Part shown: positions 1 through 5,425 of the stretch, one piece after another
Numbering within the stretch: the stretch's first letter is position 1
How the letters are laid out: each line of letters begins with the position of its first letter
Assembly (NCBI GenBank): GCA_020253895.1
Contig: JADDKG010000052.1
Coordinates: 1-5,425 of the forward strand
Length of the DNA stretch: 5,425 bases
Reading direction: 5' to 3'
Source: Rubrobacter sp.
GTDB lineage: Bacteria > Actinomycetota > Rubrobacteria > Rubrobacterales > Rubrobacteraceae
Notes under the pieces: generated by a model
The model's database searches: none
What the model was told of the DNA's origin: nothing
Seen by the model: only the letters and a program-made list of their open reading frames with translations
Made by a program: the position numbers and the translations under genes

Positions 1-1781
1 ACCTCCCGGTCGTCGGCGACCCTCACCTTCTTGTAGTGGGTGACCGCGTCGGTGGCCCGCACCCGGCCCCGGTGGAGGACCGCCCCGCCCCGGAGCGGGC
101 GCTCCTCCAGCTCCTCCAGGATCTCCACGTCCGTCTCGACCCGCGGCCGGGTGTAGAAGCGGTCCGGCACCCGGCGCACCAGCGCCCGGCGGGCGGCGAG
201 GTCCAGGCGCTCCACCTCGTAGGCCGCCCCGCGGTGCAGGTACACCGCCCCCGGGTGGAGCTCGGAAGGGGCGCGGGCGGCCTCCGCGGTGCCGACCAGC
301 TCCCCGTCTCCGTCGGCGATCACCACCGTCTCCGAGGAGGCGGAGCGCAGCGAGATCCTGCGGGCCGGGCCGTCCCCGCCGGCGTAAACCAGCCGCCCCC
401 CGCTCCGGAGGAGGGCGCCGGACCCCGCGAGGTCCGCGGCCACCCCGCCGTATCGCGGGCCGAAGAACTCCTCGTCCCGGGGCTCCAGCGGGGCCTCGTG
501 GGCGGCGGCGAGCAGGTGCGGGGCGAGGATGTACGGGTTCTCCAGGGTGAGGCGGGCGGCCTCCACCCTCCGCCCCAGGATCCGCTGCGGGTTCTCGTAG
601 AGGAACTGGTCCAGGGCGTCCCGGCCGGGGATGTAGACGGCGAGCGAGGGCCCCTCCCCGCGCCCGGCCCGGCCCCACTGCTGCCAGACGGAGGCCACGC
701 TGCCCGGGTACCCGCAGCAGACCGCCGCGTCCAGGGACCCCACGTCCACCCCCAGCTCCAGGGCGTTGGTGGAGACCACCCCGAGCAGCTCGCCCCTGAA
801 CAGGCGGCCCTCTATCTCCCGGCGCTCCCGCGGGGTGTACCCGGCGCGGTAGGGTGAGACCCGGCGGGCCCCCTCCGGCCCCAGCCGGTCGGCGGCGTAG
901 CGGTAGATGAGCTCCGCAGCCCGGCGGGTCCGGGCGAAGGCTATGGTCCTCACCCCCTGCGAGACGAGCGCGGCGAACACCAGCGCCCCCTCGGTCAGCA
1001 GGCTCCGCCGCTCGCCGCGCTCCCGGTCCAGCAGCGGCGGGTTGCGGAAGATCACCCGCCGCTCCCCGGAGGGGGCGCCGTCCCGCTCCACCGGGGAGAA
1101 GGGGAGCCCGGTGAGGGTCTCCGCGAGCTCCTGGGGGTTGGCGATGGTGGCGCTGGTGAGGACGAAGCGGGGGTCGCCGCCGTGCAGCGCGGCCACCCGC
1201 CGCAGCCGCCGCAGCACCGCCGCCACGTGCGAGCCGAAGACCCCTCGCAGCACGTGGGCCTCGTCCACCGCCACCACCCTCAGCCCCCGCAGGAAGGGCC
1301 CCCAGGCGTCGTGGTTGGGGAGGATGCCCACGCTGAGCATGTCGGGGTTGGTGAGGACGACGTTCGCCCGCCGGCGGACGTCCGCCCGCAGGGCCTGGGG
1401 GGTGTCGCCGTCGTAGGTGGCCGGGCGGACGCCGCGGAGCCCGAAGGCCCGGATCTTGCCGAGCTGGTCCTGGGCGAGCGCCTTGGTGGGGTAGAGGAAG
1501 AGGGCCCGGCTGCGGGGATCCTCCAGGACGCTCTGGAAGGCGAAGAGCTTGTAGCAGAGGGACTTCCCGCTCGCGGTGGCGGTGGCGACCACCACGTTCT
1601 CCCCGGACCGCAGCCGCTCGTAGGCCTCCCGCTGGTGGGTGTACAGGCGGTCCATCCCGCCCCGCCGGAGGGCCTCGCGCAGGGCGGGGTGGAGGTCTTC
1701 CGGCAGCCCGGCGAAGCCCGCCCGCCGGGGGCGGAGGCTGGCCACCACCCGGCCGAGCCCCTCCAGGGCGCGACCGTCCAT
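1..1781 (-). CDS. mrfA: MrfA/YprA-type DEAH-box helicase, 3' end outside window
   Basis: Superfamily 2 ATP-dependent DNA helicase, 593 codons visible and open through the left edge. Motifs seen: Q-like LYTHQ before the Walker A loop ATATASGKS (Lys73), DEAH at 173-176, SAT at 210-212, a motif V stretch STNALELGVDVG, and motif VI QQWGRAGR at 367-374. These form two RecA-like domains to about residue 400. The following region, with NISLRSAS-like and AVYLHRGAAYEVE-like stretches, matches my recollection of Bacillus subtilis MrfA (YprA, about 750 aa), which repairs mitomycin C damage with the nuclease MrfB. The C-terminal cysteine cluster (DUF1998 region) would lie outside the window, so its presence is untested. 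It is last in an apparent ybaB-recR-mrfA operon, 37 bp after recR. The ATG at 1781 is chosen because it gives an N-terminus of family-like length; an in-frame GTG at 1829, overlapping the recR end, would add 16 residues. Neither has a convincing Shine-Dalgarno. The family call is firm; the exact orthology is inference. Confidence 0.9.
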   Translation of the reverse strand, partial: MDGRALEGLGRVVASLRPRRAGFAGLPEDLHPALREALRRGGMDRLYTHQREAYERLRSGENVVVATATASGKSLCYKLFAFQSVLEDPRSRALFLYPTKALAQDQLGKIRAFGLRGVRPATYDGDTPQALRADVRRRANVVLTNPDMLSVGILPNHDAWGPFLRGLRVVAVDEAHVLRGVFGSHVAAVLRRLRRVAALHGGDPRFVLTSATIANPQELAETLTGLPFSPVERDGAPSGERRVIFRNPPLLDRERGERRSLLTEGALVFAALVSQGVRTIAFARTRRAAELIYRYAADRLGPEGARRVSPYRAGYTPRERREIEGRLFRGELLGVVSTNALELGVDVGSLDAAVCCGYPGSVASVWQQWGRAGRGEGPSLAVYIPGRDALDQFLYENPQRILGRRVEAARLTLENPYILAPHLLAAAHEAPLEPRDEEFFGPRYGGVAADLAGSGALLRSGGRLVYAGGDGPARRISLRSASSETVVIADGDGELVGTAEAARAPSELHPGAVYLHRGAAYEVERLDLAARRALVRRVPDRFYTRPRVETDVEILEELEERPLRGGAVLHRGRVRATDAVTHYKKVRVADDRE

Positions 1782-1796
1782 CCCCGCGAGCGGGGA
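1782..1796 (-). promoter_or_regulatory. Hairpin abutting the helicase start codon
   Basis: In the recR-helicase gap, TCCCCGC (1781-1787) and GCGGGGA (1790-1796) form a perfect inverted repeat around a GA centre. It ends directly against the proposed ATG. No GGAGG-like site lies at normal spacing. The hairpin could lower initiation at this ATG, or it may mean the true start is the upstream GTG at 1829, coupled to recR termination. In DNA this GC-rich a short palindrome can also occur by chance. Confidence 0.3.
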
Positions 1797-1818
1797 GGCA
1801 CCCGGGCGGGAGGTAATC

Positions 1819-2418
1819 CTAGAGCTCACGCCGCCCGGCGAAGGCACGGCCCAGGGTCACCTCGTCGGCGTACTCCAGGTCGCCCCCCACCGGCAGCCCG
1901 CTGGCCAGCGCCGTCACCCGCACCGGGAGCTCGCGTACCTCTTGGGCGATGAACATCGCGGTGGCCTCGCCGGTGGTGTTCGGGTTGGTCGCCAGGATCA
2001 GCTCCCGGGTTCCCTCGTTCCTGACCCGCTCCACCAGCTCGGCTATGCGCAAATCCTCCGGCTCCACCCCGTCGAGGGGGGAGAGCGCCCCGCCAAGCAC
2101 GTGGTAGAGCCCCCGGTACTCGCCGGTGCGCTCTATGGGGCCGATGTCGTAGGGGTCCTCCACCACGCAGATCACACCCCGGTCCCGCCGCGGGTCCCGG
2201 CAGATGTCGCACTCCTCCCCCTCGGTGAGGTTGAAGCAGCGCCGGCAGGGGCGTATCCGCTCCTTCACCTCCCGGAGCGCCTCGGCCAGCGCCAGAGCCT
2301 CCTCCTTCCTGCTGCGGATGATGTGGAAGGCTATCCGCTGGGCGCTCCGGGGACCGATGGAGGGGAGCCTGGAGAGCTCGGCTATGAGGCGTTCTACGGG
2401 CCGCGCGTAGGTCGCCAA
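1819..2418 (-). CDS. recR: Recombination mediator protein RecR
   Basis: RecR, 199 aa, the usual family length. With RecO/RecF it helps load RecA at gaps in the RecFOR recombination pathway, in the cytoplasm. The domain order is complete. An N-terminal helix-hairpin-helix has the signature LPSIGPRSAQR (18-28). A four-cysteine zinc site follows at C58, C61, C70 and C73. A Toprim domain starts near residue 81 with the acidic VVEDP (Glu87). A conserved C-terminal stretch GLPVGGDLEYADEVTLGRA lies at about 174-192. The start is a TTG at 2418: it places the N-terminus as expected for RecR, and a purine-rich GGAAGAGGAG precedes it on the minus strand (2430-2421). It lies 13 bp after the ybaB stop and is followed 37 bp later by the helicase gene, which suggests one transcript. 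Nothing looks broken. The identification is secure. Confidence 0.97.
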   Translation of the reverse strand: MATYARPVERLIAELSRLPSIGPRSAQRIAFHIIRSRKEEALALAEALREVKERIRPCRRCFNLTEGEECDICRDPRRDRGVICVVEDPYDIGPIERTGEYRGLYHVLGGALSPLDGVEPEDLRIAELVERVRNEGTRELILATNPNTTGEATAMFIAQEVRELPVRVTALASGLPVGGDLEYADEVTLGRAFAGRREL

Positions 2419-2431
2419 GGCTCCTCTTCCG

Positions 2432-2764
2432 CTAGAGGCCGGGGAGGTTCAGCCCGAGGTCCCCGAGCCCGCCGGTGACCCCGCCGAGCTTCCTGGAGGC
2501 CAGCTCCTGGGCGCTGTTTATCGCCTCGTTGACCGCGGCCTGCACCATGTCCTGGAGCATCTCCACGTCCTCGGGGTCCAGCACCTCGGGGTCTATCTCG
2601 ACGGAGGTTAGCTCTAGCCCCCCGGTCATGGTGACCTTGACCGCACCTCCACCGGCGGAGGCGGTGACGGTCTCGCGGGCCAGCTCCTCCTGAGCCCGCT
2701 GCATCTCCTGCTGCATCTGCTGGACCTGCTTCATCATCTTGTTGATGTTCCTGCGTCCTGCCAA
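2432..2764 (-). CDS. ybaB: YbaB/EbfC family nucleoid-associated protein
   Basis: Small DNA-binding protein, 110 aa, of the YbaB/EbfC family. Members form dimers with a pincer-like shape and coat the nucleoid. The N-terminus is a Met/Gln-rich amphipathic helix (about residues 8-32, MMKQVQQMQQEMQRAQEELA). A Gly-rich turn and a beta segment (VKVTMTGGLELTSVEIDPEVL) come next, then the helix DMVQAAVNEAINSAQELAS, and a Gly-rich tail GGLGDLGLNLPGL. All are typical, as is the length. The start is TTG at 2764, with a good Shine-Dalgarno GAGGAG on the minus strand (2775-2770), 5 nt upstream. It is the first gene of the apparent ybaB-recR-helicase operon. In many bacteria dnaX lies directly upstream of this pair; here a divergent HAD gene does, so dnaX must be elsewhere. 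Confidence 0.95.
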   Translation of the reverse strand: MAGRRNINKMMKQVQQMQQEMQRAQEELARETVTASAGGGAVKVTMTGGLELTSVEIDPEVLDPEDVEMLQDMVQAAVNEAINSAQELASRKLGGVTGGLGDLGLNLPGL

Positions 2765-2857
2765 GGCCTCTCCTCGGGGTCCGTCTGCACCAGCCAGGTT
2801 ATTCTATATGATGTTCCGGCGGGTCCCCGCCCCCGGCGGGAAGACGGGAGGAGGATC
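2765..2857. promoter_or_regulatory. Divergent promoter region, ybaB operon / HAD gene
   Basis: This is the only gap between divergently transcribed genes, so both leftward and rightward promoters should lie in or near it. An AT island at 2799-2815 stands out. On the plus strand it holds TATGAT (2807-2812), and on the minus strand TAGAAT (2806-2801). Each is one mismatch from the sigma70-type -10 consensus. I see no convincing -35 box at 16-18 bp for either. An 8-bp direct repeat CCGGCGGG occurs at 2816-2823 and 2833-2840, 17 bp apart start to start, between the AT island and the HAD ribosome site. It could be an operator or chance in GC-rich DNA. Assignment as a promoter is inference from position and composition. 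Confidence 0.45.
2847..2854 (+). promoter_or_regulatory. Ribosome binding site of the HAD gene
   Basis: GGAGGAGG ends 3 nt before the ATG at 2858, and its first GGAGG is 6 nt away. This is the strongest Shine-Dalgarno in the window and fixes the start of the HAD gene. Confidence 0.85.
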
Positions 2858-3574
2858 ATGGCACCGGCGGAGATAAAGGCCCTGCTCTTTGACGTGTTCG
2901 GCACCACCGTGGACTGGAGGAGCGGTGTGATCCGGGCCGGCGAGGAGCTGGGGCGCCGCCGGGGAGCCCTGGGGGAGGTGGACTGGGGGGCGTTCGCCGA
3001 CGCCTGGCGGGCGGAGTACAGACCCTCCATGGAGCGTGTGATGCGCGGCGAGGTGCCCTGGACCAACCTGGACGGCCTCCACCGGGCCTCCCTCGAGGTG
3101 CTGCTCCGCAGGTTCGGCCTGCCGGAGCTCTCGGGGGAGGAGAGGGATTTTCTGGTGACCGCCTGGCACCGGCTGGACCCCTGGCCGGACGTCGTCGAGG
3201 GGCTGCGGCGGCTCAGGCGGCGCTACATCGTGGCCCCGCTCTCCAACGGCAACGTGGCGCTCCTCACCAACATGGCACGCCGGGCGGGGCTGCCGTGGGA
3301 CCTCATCCTCTCCGCCGAGTGGGTCCGGCGCTACAAGCCCGACCCCGCAACCTACCTCCTGCTGCCGGAGCTCTTCTCCTTCGACCCCGGGCAGGTGATG
3401 ATGGTCGCCGCGCACCCCGACGACCTGCGCGGCGCCATGCGGGCCGGCCTCCGGACGGCCTTTGTCCCGCGGCCGCTGGAGTTCGGGCCCGGAGGCGCCC
3501 CACCCCCTCGGGAGGGGGCGTTCGACCTGGTAGCGAGGGACTTCACCGAGCTGGCGGGGAGGCTCGGCGCCTGA
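2858..3574 (+). CDS. HAD hydrolase, haloacid dehalogenase type II-like
   Basis: Cytoplasmic HAD-superfamily hydrolase, 238 aa, full length for subclass IA enzymes. Motif I is FDVFGTTVDW with the nucleophile Asp12. The second position of the usual DxD is Phe14, as in the dehalogenase branch (DxYGT) and unlike phosphatases, which need an acid there. A helical cap spans about residues 20-105. Motif II is PLSNGN (Ser129-Asn130), motif III Lys160 in RRYKPDP, and motif IV VAAHPDDL (Asp188/Asp189). The family is (S)-2-haloacid dehalogenase type II, which removes halide from short 2-haloacids. However, the SSNxxD stretch recalled from characterised L-2-haloacid dehalogenases reads AAHPDD here, so the true substrate is unknown and dehalogenase activity should not be assumed. 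The ATG follows a strong GGAGGAGG. It is divergent from ybaB and convergent with the MFS gene, so it is probably monocistronic. Confidence 0.9.
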   Translation: MAPAEIKALLFDVFGTTVDWRSGVIRAGEELGRRRGALGEVDWGAFADAWRAEYRPSMERVMRGEVPWTNLDGLHRASLEVLLRRFGLPELSGEERDFLVTAWHRLDPWPDVVEGLRRLRRRYIVAPLSNGNVALLTNMARRAGLPWDLILSAEWVRRYKPDPATYLLLPELFSFDPGQVMMVAAHPDDLRGAMRAGLRTAFVPRPLEFGPGGAPPPREGAFDLVARDFTELAGRLGA

Positions 3575-3581
3575 AGAGGGG

Positions 3582-4760
3582 CTAGCGGATGATGTGGGCC
3601 GCGGCCGCCTTCAGGATGCGGGCCGCCCGGGCCCGGGAGCGCGGCGCCAGCAGCAGGACGCCCGCCGCGGCCAGCAGGAGCACCCCCGGCACCAGGAACG
3701 CGGCCTCGAACCCGAACGCCGAGGCCAGAAGACCGCCTCCCAGCGGGCCCACCCCGAAGGCCACGGAGGTCACCGAGGCGGCCACCCCAAAAGCCCGCCC
3801 CTGCCTCTCGGGCGGCACGGCCTGGCGCACCGCCAGGTTCGCCACCGGGACCACCGCCCCGATAAAGAAGCTCGCCGCGATCCGCAGCGCCCACAGCGCG
3901 GCCACGCTCTGCACGGCGGCCTGCGGCAGGAAGGCCAGCCCGCCGAGCACGAGGGAGCAGAAGATCACCGTCCGGGCCCCGAGCCTCTGGGCAAGCCTGC
4001 CCCCCACCGACGAGCCGAGCGCCGCGGCGAGCGCGCCGGCGCCCAGGATCTGGCCCGCCAGGCTGGCCACCCCGGAGGGCTCCTCCATGAGCTCCGCTAT
4101 AAAGCCGGGCAGCGCCGGGGCTACCCCGGTGTTGGAGGCCTGGACCACGAAGAGGGCCACAAGCACCGGCACAAGGCCGAGCCAGGGCACCGCGCCCCCG
4201 GCCCTCTCCTCCCGGGGCTCCTCCTCCGCGCCCGAGGGGGCCCGCGCCCCGTCGACCCCGAGGAGGATCAGGGCTCCCGAGACCGCGAGAAGCCCGGAGG
4301 TCACCCCGAAGGAGGCCCGGATGCCGACGAGATCCGCGAAGGTGCCGCCGAGGAAGGGACCGGCCGCCGCAGCGGTGAAGATCACGGTCTGCAGCGTCCC
4401 GAGCCGCTGCCCGGCCTTCCCCGCCGGGGCGGTCGCCGCCACCAGCAGGGTGGCCGCCGCGACGGTCCCGGTGAGCGTGCCCTGAAGCAGCCGCAGCCCC
4501 AACAGGTGCCAGGGGCTCGCGGCGAGCCCCATAACCCCCACCACGGCCGCCCCCGCCAGGGTTGCGCGCAGCAGCATGGGCTTGGGCCCGAAGCGGTCGG
4601 CGAGCCTGCCCCACAGGGGGGCGGCGAGCGCCATGGTCGCCGCGGTGGCGGTGTTGAGCAGCCCGGCCCAGGCCGCCGCCCGCCCGGGATCCTCCACCCC
4701 GAGCTGCTGCACGTAGAGCGGCATAAAGGGCATGACGAACGTTAAGGTCAGATTCCGCAA
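3582..4760 (-). CDS. MFS drug-efflux-like transporter, N-terminally truncated
   Basis: Major facilitator superfamily inner-membrane transporter, 392 codons. It has many hydrophobic helices, and a charged cytoplasmic loop between the two halves at about residues 170-190. Motif A is GRLADRFGPKP (51-61) and a motif C-like AAAAGPFLGG lies at about 130-139, pointing to proton-coupled drug export (DHA1, MdtG-like). The start is abnormal. Family members usually have 15-25 more residues before the PFMPLYVQQLG segment, supplying the first half of helix 1. Here the frame meets a TGA at 4772-4770, four codons before the TTG at 4760. That TTG has its only purine-rich stretch immediately adjacent, too close to act as a normal ribosome site. 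The first codons (AAT, TTA) are unlike the rest of this very GC-rich gene. I infer that the native 5' end was lost at a junction near 4741-4750 and the gene is probably non-functional. The 3' end is intact and 7 bp from the convergent HAD stop. Confidence 0.85.
   Translation of the reverse strand: MRNLTLTFVMPFMPLYVQQLGVEDPGRAAAWAGLLNTATAATMALAAPLWGRLADRFGPKPMLLRATLAGAAVVGVMGLAASPWHLLGLRLLQGTLTGTVAAATLLVAATAPAGKAGQRLGTLQTVIFTAAAAGPFLGGTFADLVGIRASFGVTSGLLAVSGALILLGVDGARAPSGAEEEPREERAGGAVPWLGLVPVLVALFVVQASNTGVAPALPGFIAELMEEPSGVASLAGQILGAGALAAALGSSVGGRLAQRLGARTVIFCSLVLGGLAFLPQAAVQSVAALWALRIAASFFIGAVVPVANLAVRQAVPPERQGRAFGVAASVTSVAFGVGPLGGGLLASAFGFEAAFLVPGVLLLAAAGVLLLAPRSRARAARILKAAAAHIIR
4738..4760. 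other. Junction between host gene and lower-GC DNA
   Basis: Left of about 4741 the sequence is typical host coding DNA, with GC-ending codons of the MFS gene. To the right, the first 60 bases (4741-4800) are only about 52% GC, and the whole stretch to the end is about 63% by hand count. The MFS frame loses its similarity here and soon meets a stop. A short palindrome AACGTT (4738-4743) sits at the edge. It could be one end of an integrated element, a deletion scar or an assembly join. No target duplication can be tested because only one end is in view. Confidence 0.55.
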
Positions 4761-4808
4761 CCTTCTGTTTCAAGGCGCTGCTACCGGACAGGACATTGCA
4801 CATAGCGT

Positions 4809-4824
4809 TGCGGCGGTAGCCGCA
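4809..4824. repeat. Inverted repeat, 6-bp stem with 4-nt loop
   Basis: TGCGGC (4809-4814) and GCCGCA (4819-4824) pair perfectly around a GGTA loop. It stands 2 bp from the larger inverted repeat that follows. Confidence 0.6.
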
Positions 4825-4826
4825 TA

Positions 4827-4859
4827 AGCCCCGGCCCAACCCCGCTTAGGACCGGGGCT
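4827..4859. repeat. Inverted repeat, 8-bp stem
   Basis: AGCCCCGG (4827-4834) and CCGGGGCT (4852-4859) are perfect inverted copies separated by 17 bp. After one mismatch, two more GC pairs are possible inside. It lies downstream of the HPr-like gene in that gene's direction, so it could end transcription. However, no run of T follows on the minus strand, so a standard Rho-independent terminator is not supported. Confidence 0.55.
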
Positions 4860-4974
4860 ATCTGCTGCCCACAGGCCGCCCGAAATTGGCCGCTGCCGGA
4901 TAGGGAATACCCGGACCACTGGCCCGCCCCGGCAAGGCCCGCAGAAGGGATTTTGATGCATCTGACGGGACGTA

Positions 4975-5425
4975 TCAGCCGGTAGCCCCGGCCCGGCGCT
5001 TGCGGACATATTCGGAACGCAGAACCTTCCGGTAGCCGCCCCTTTGCGTGATAAGCAGCATGGCTTCCATCACTTCCGCCGCGTCCGGCCCTTCTACCGT
5101 CACGGACATTTCGTCCCCACACTTAACGGGGTCCAGCAGGCGACGCACAATGGAAAAGCCGGGGTATACGGTCCTGCCGGTAAGGGTCGCGGTTCGTCCC
5201 CGCCAACGTATCGTTATGGTCGCATCCCGTTCCTGAAGGAATTCCCTGATAACGGCCCACGCCCGGCAGTGCATCCCTTCGGGGTCCTTAACGACCGCCG
5301 TAGCGGTCAGGGAACCGTCAGGGGTACGGGACACAACGGGCCTGTCCTTGCCGGGGTAGGGGACAAGGGCCGGGCCGCCCCGTTCCTTGTTGGATTCGTA
5401 GATGGCCCGCAGCCTGTTCAGCTTG
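4975..5425 (-). CDS. HPr-like domain protein, 5' end outside window
   Basis: The reading frame is open to the right edge. The C-terminal 119 codons count from a possible GTG start at 5334; 30 further sensible codons precede it. Counting from that GTG, residues 9-97 look like the HPr phosphocarrier fold. GMHCRA (20-25) matches the HPr active-site motif G-[LI]-H-x-R-P, with His22 and Arg24 kept and Pro replaced by Ala25. RWRGRTATL (43-51) matches the YNGKTVNL strand, and KCGDEMSVTVEG (71-82) matches the KGAEITISASG strand. The regulatory Ser46 of Firmicute HPr aligns with Gly53. About 8 extra residues lie between these strands, and a basic tail (RKVLRSEYVRKRRAG) is added. A normal HPr is about 85-90 aa and carries phosphate from Enzyme I to sugar-import proteins; partners here are unknown. 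Base composition is clearly lower in GC than the host genes. Either GTG with AAGGA 10 nt upstream is the start, or the domain is the C-terminus of a longer protein. Confidence 0.7.
   Translation of the reverse strand, partial: KLNRLRAIYESNKERGGPALVPYPGKDRPVVSRTPDGSLTATAVVKDPEGMHCRAWAVIREFLQERDATITIRWRGRTATLTGRTVYPGFSIVRRLLDPVKCGDEMSVTVEGPDAAEVMEAMLLITQRGGYRKVLRSEYVRKRRAGATG

Larger units (their letters stand above)
4761..4974. other. Non-coding hairpin-rich segment
   Basis: About 214 bp between the MFS remnant and the HPr-like frame, with no credible gene on either strand. The possible frames across it give low-complexity products without recognisable motifs. It contains two adjacent hairpins (4809-4824 and 4827-4859) and an 8-bp palindrome GATGCATC (4955-4962) just past the stop of the HPr-like gene. 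There is no tRNA, no clear promoter and no T-run typical of an intrinsic terminator. It may be the terminal, non-coding part of an integrated element. Confidence 0.5.

Noticed and set aside
36..1952. Long plus-strand open frames of 273, 169 and 256 codons opposite the helicase
   Set aside because: They are antisense to a complete run of helicase motifs, give Pro/Arg/Gly-rich products without domains, and overlap each other. They are typical shadow frames of very GC-rich DNA.
3503..3518. Perfect inverted repeat CCCCCTC-GG-GAGGGGG as a terminator for the HAD gene
   Set aside because: It lies inside the coding sequence about 55 bp before the stop, has a 2-nt centre and no T-run. It encodes a Pro/Gly-rich loop and is likely a product of base composition.
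3575..3581. Bidirectional terminator between the convergent HAD and MFS genes
   Set aside because: Only 7 bp separate the stops and no hairpin with T-runs spans them.
3594..4745. Plus-strand frame of 383 codons opposite the MFS gene
   Set aside because: It gives a highly charged Gly/Pro/Arg-rich translation with no motif, while the minus strand encodes clear MFS helices and motif A.
3352..4839. Minus-strand frame of 495 codons overlapping the MFS and HAD genes
   Set aside because: The product is low-complexity Gly/Arg/Ala and runs antisense through the HAD gene and out of frame with the MFS helices, so it is a shadow frame.
4770..5122. Small minus-strand frames of 79 and 113 codons in the edge segment
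   Set aside because: They have no recognisable motif, and the 113-codon frame overlaps the HPr-like gene in another frame. The segment looks non-coding.
4740..5425. CRISPR array, tRNA attachment site or known insertion sequence
   Set aside because: There are no regularly spaced repeats, no tRNA-like cloverleaf and no transposase or integrase motif in the visible part. The mobile-element idea rests only on composition and the broken gene.

Overview
The window is very GC-rich DNA (roughly 70-80% GC by eye over positions 1 to about 4740) with tightly packed genes and strongly GC-biased third codon positions. The proteins look bacterial. RecR and YbaB, together with TTG starts and this base composition, fit a high-GC actinobacterial lineage, possibly Rubrobacter-like. 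That placement is an inference; no rRNA or other taxonomic marker is present.

Layout. (1) Positions 1-2764, minus strand: an apparent DNA-maintenance operon read right to left. It runs ybaB/ebfC (nucleoid-associated protein), then recR (recombination mediator), then a large MrfA/YprA-type DEAH-box helicase that leaves the window at position 1. The spacings are 13 and 37 bp. (2) Positions 2765-2857: a 93-bp divergent intergenic region with an AT island in otherwise GC-rich DNA, probably the promoter region for both directions. (3) Positions 2858-3574, plus strand: a HAD-superfamily hydrolase of the haloacid dehalogenase type II group, with a strong Shine-Dalgarno. (4) Positions 3582-4760, minus strand, convergent with the HAD gene and only 7 bp from it: an MFS efflux transporter whose first membrane helix is cut short. 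(5) From about 4741 to the right end: DNA of different character, about 63% GC by hand count, with AT-ending codons. It holds some 210 bp of non-coding, hairpin-rich sequence and then a minus-strand reading frame that contains an HPr-like domain and runs off the right edge.

YbaB, RecR and the MrfA-like helicase make a coherent repair set: YbaB-RecR is a classic pairing, and MrfA of Bacillus subtilis acts in mitomycin C damage repair. The HAD enzyme and the transporter have no evident link to it. The main point of interest is the junction at about 4741-4750, where a host transporter gene appears to be broken by, or joined to, foreign lower-GC DNA carrying an atypical HPr-like protein. Only one side of the junction is visible, so insertion, deletion and assembly chimera cannot be told apart here.
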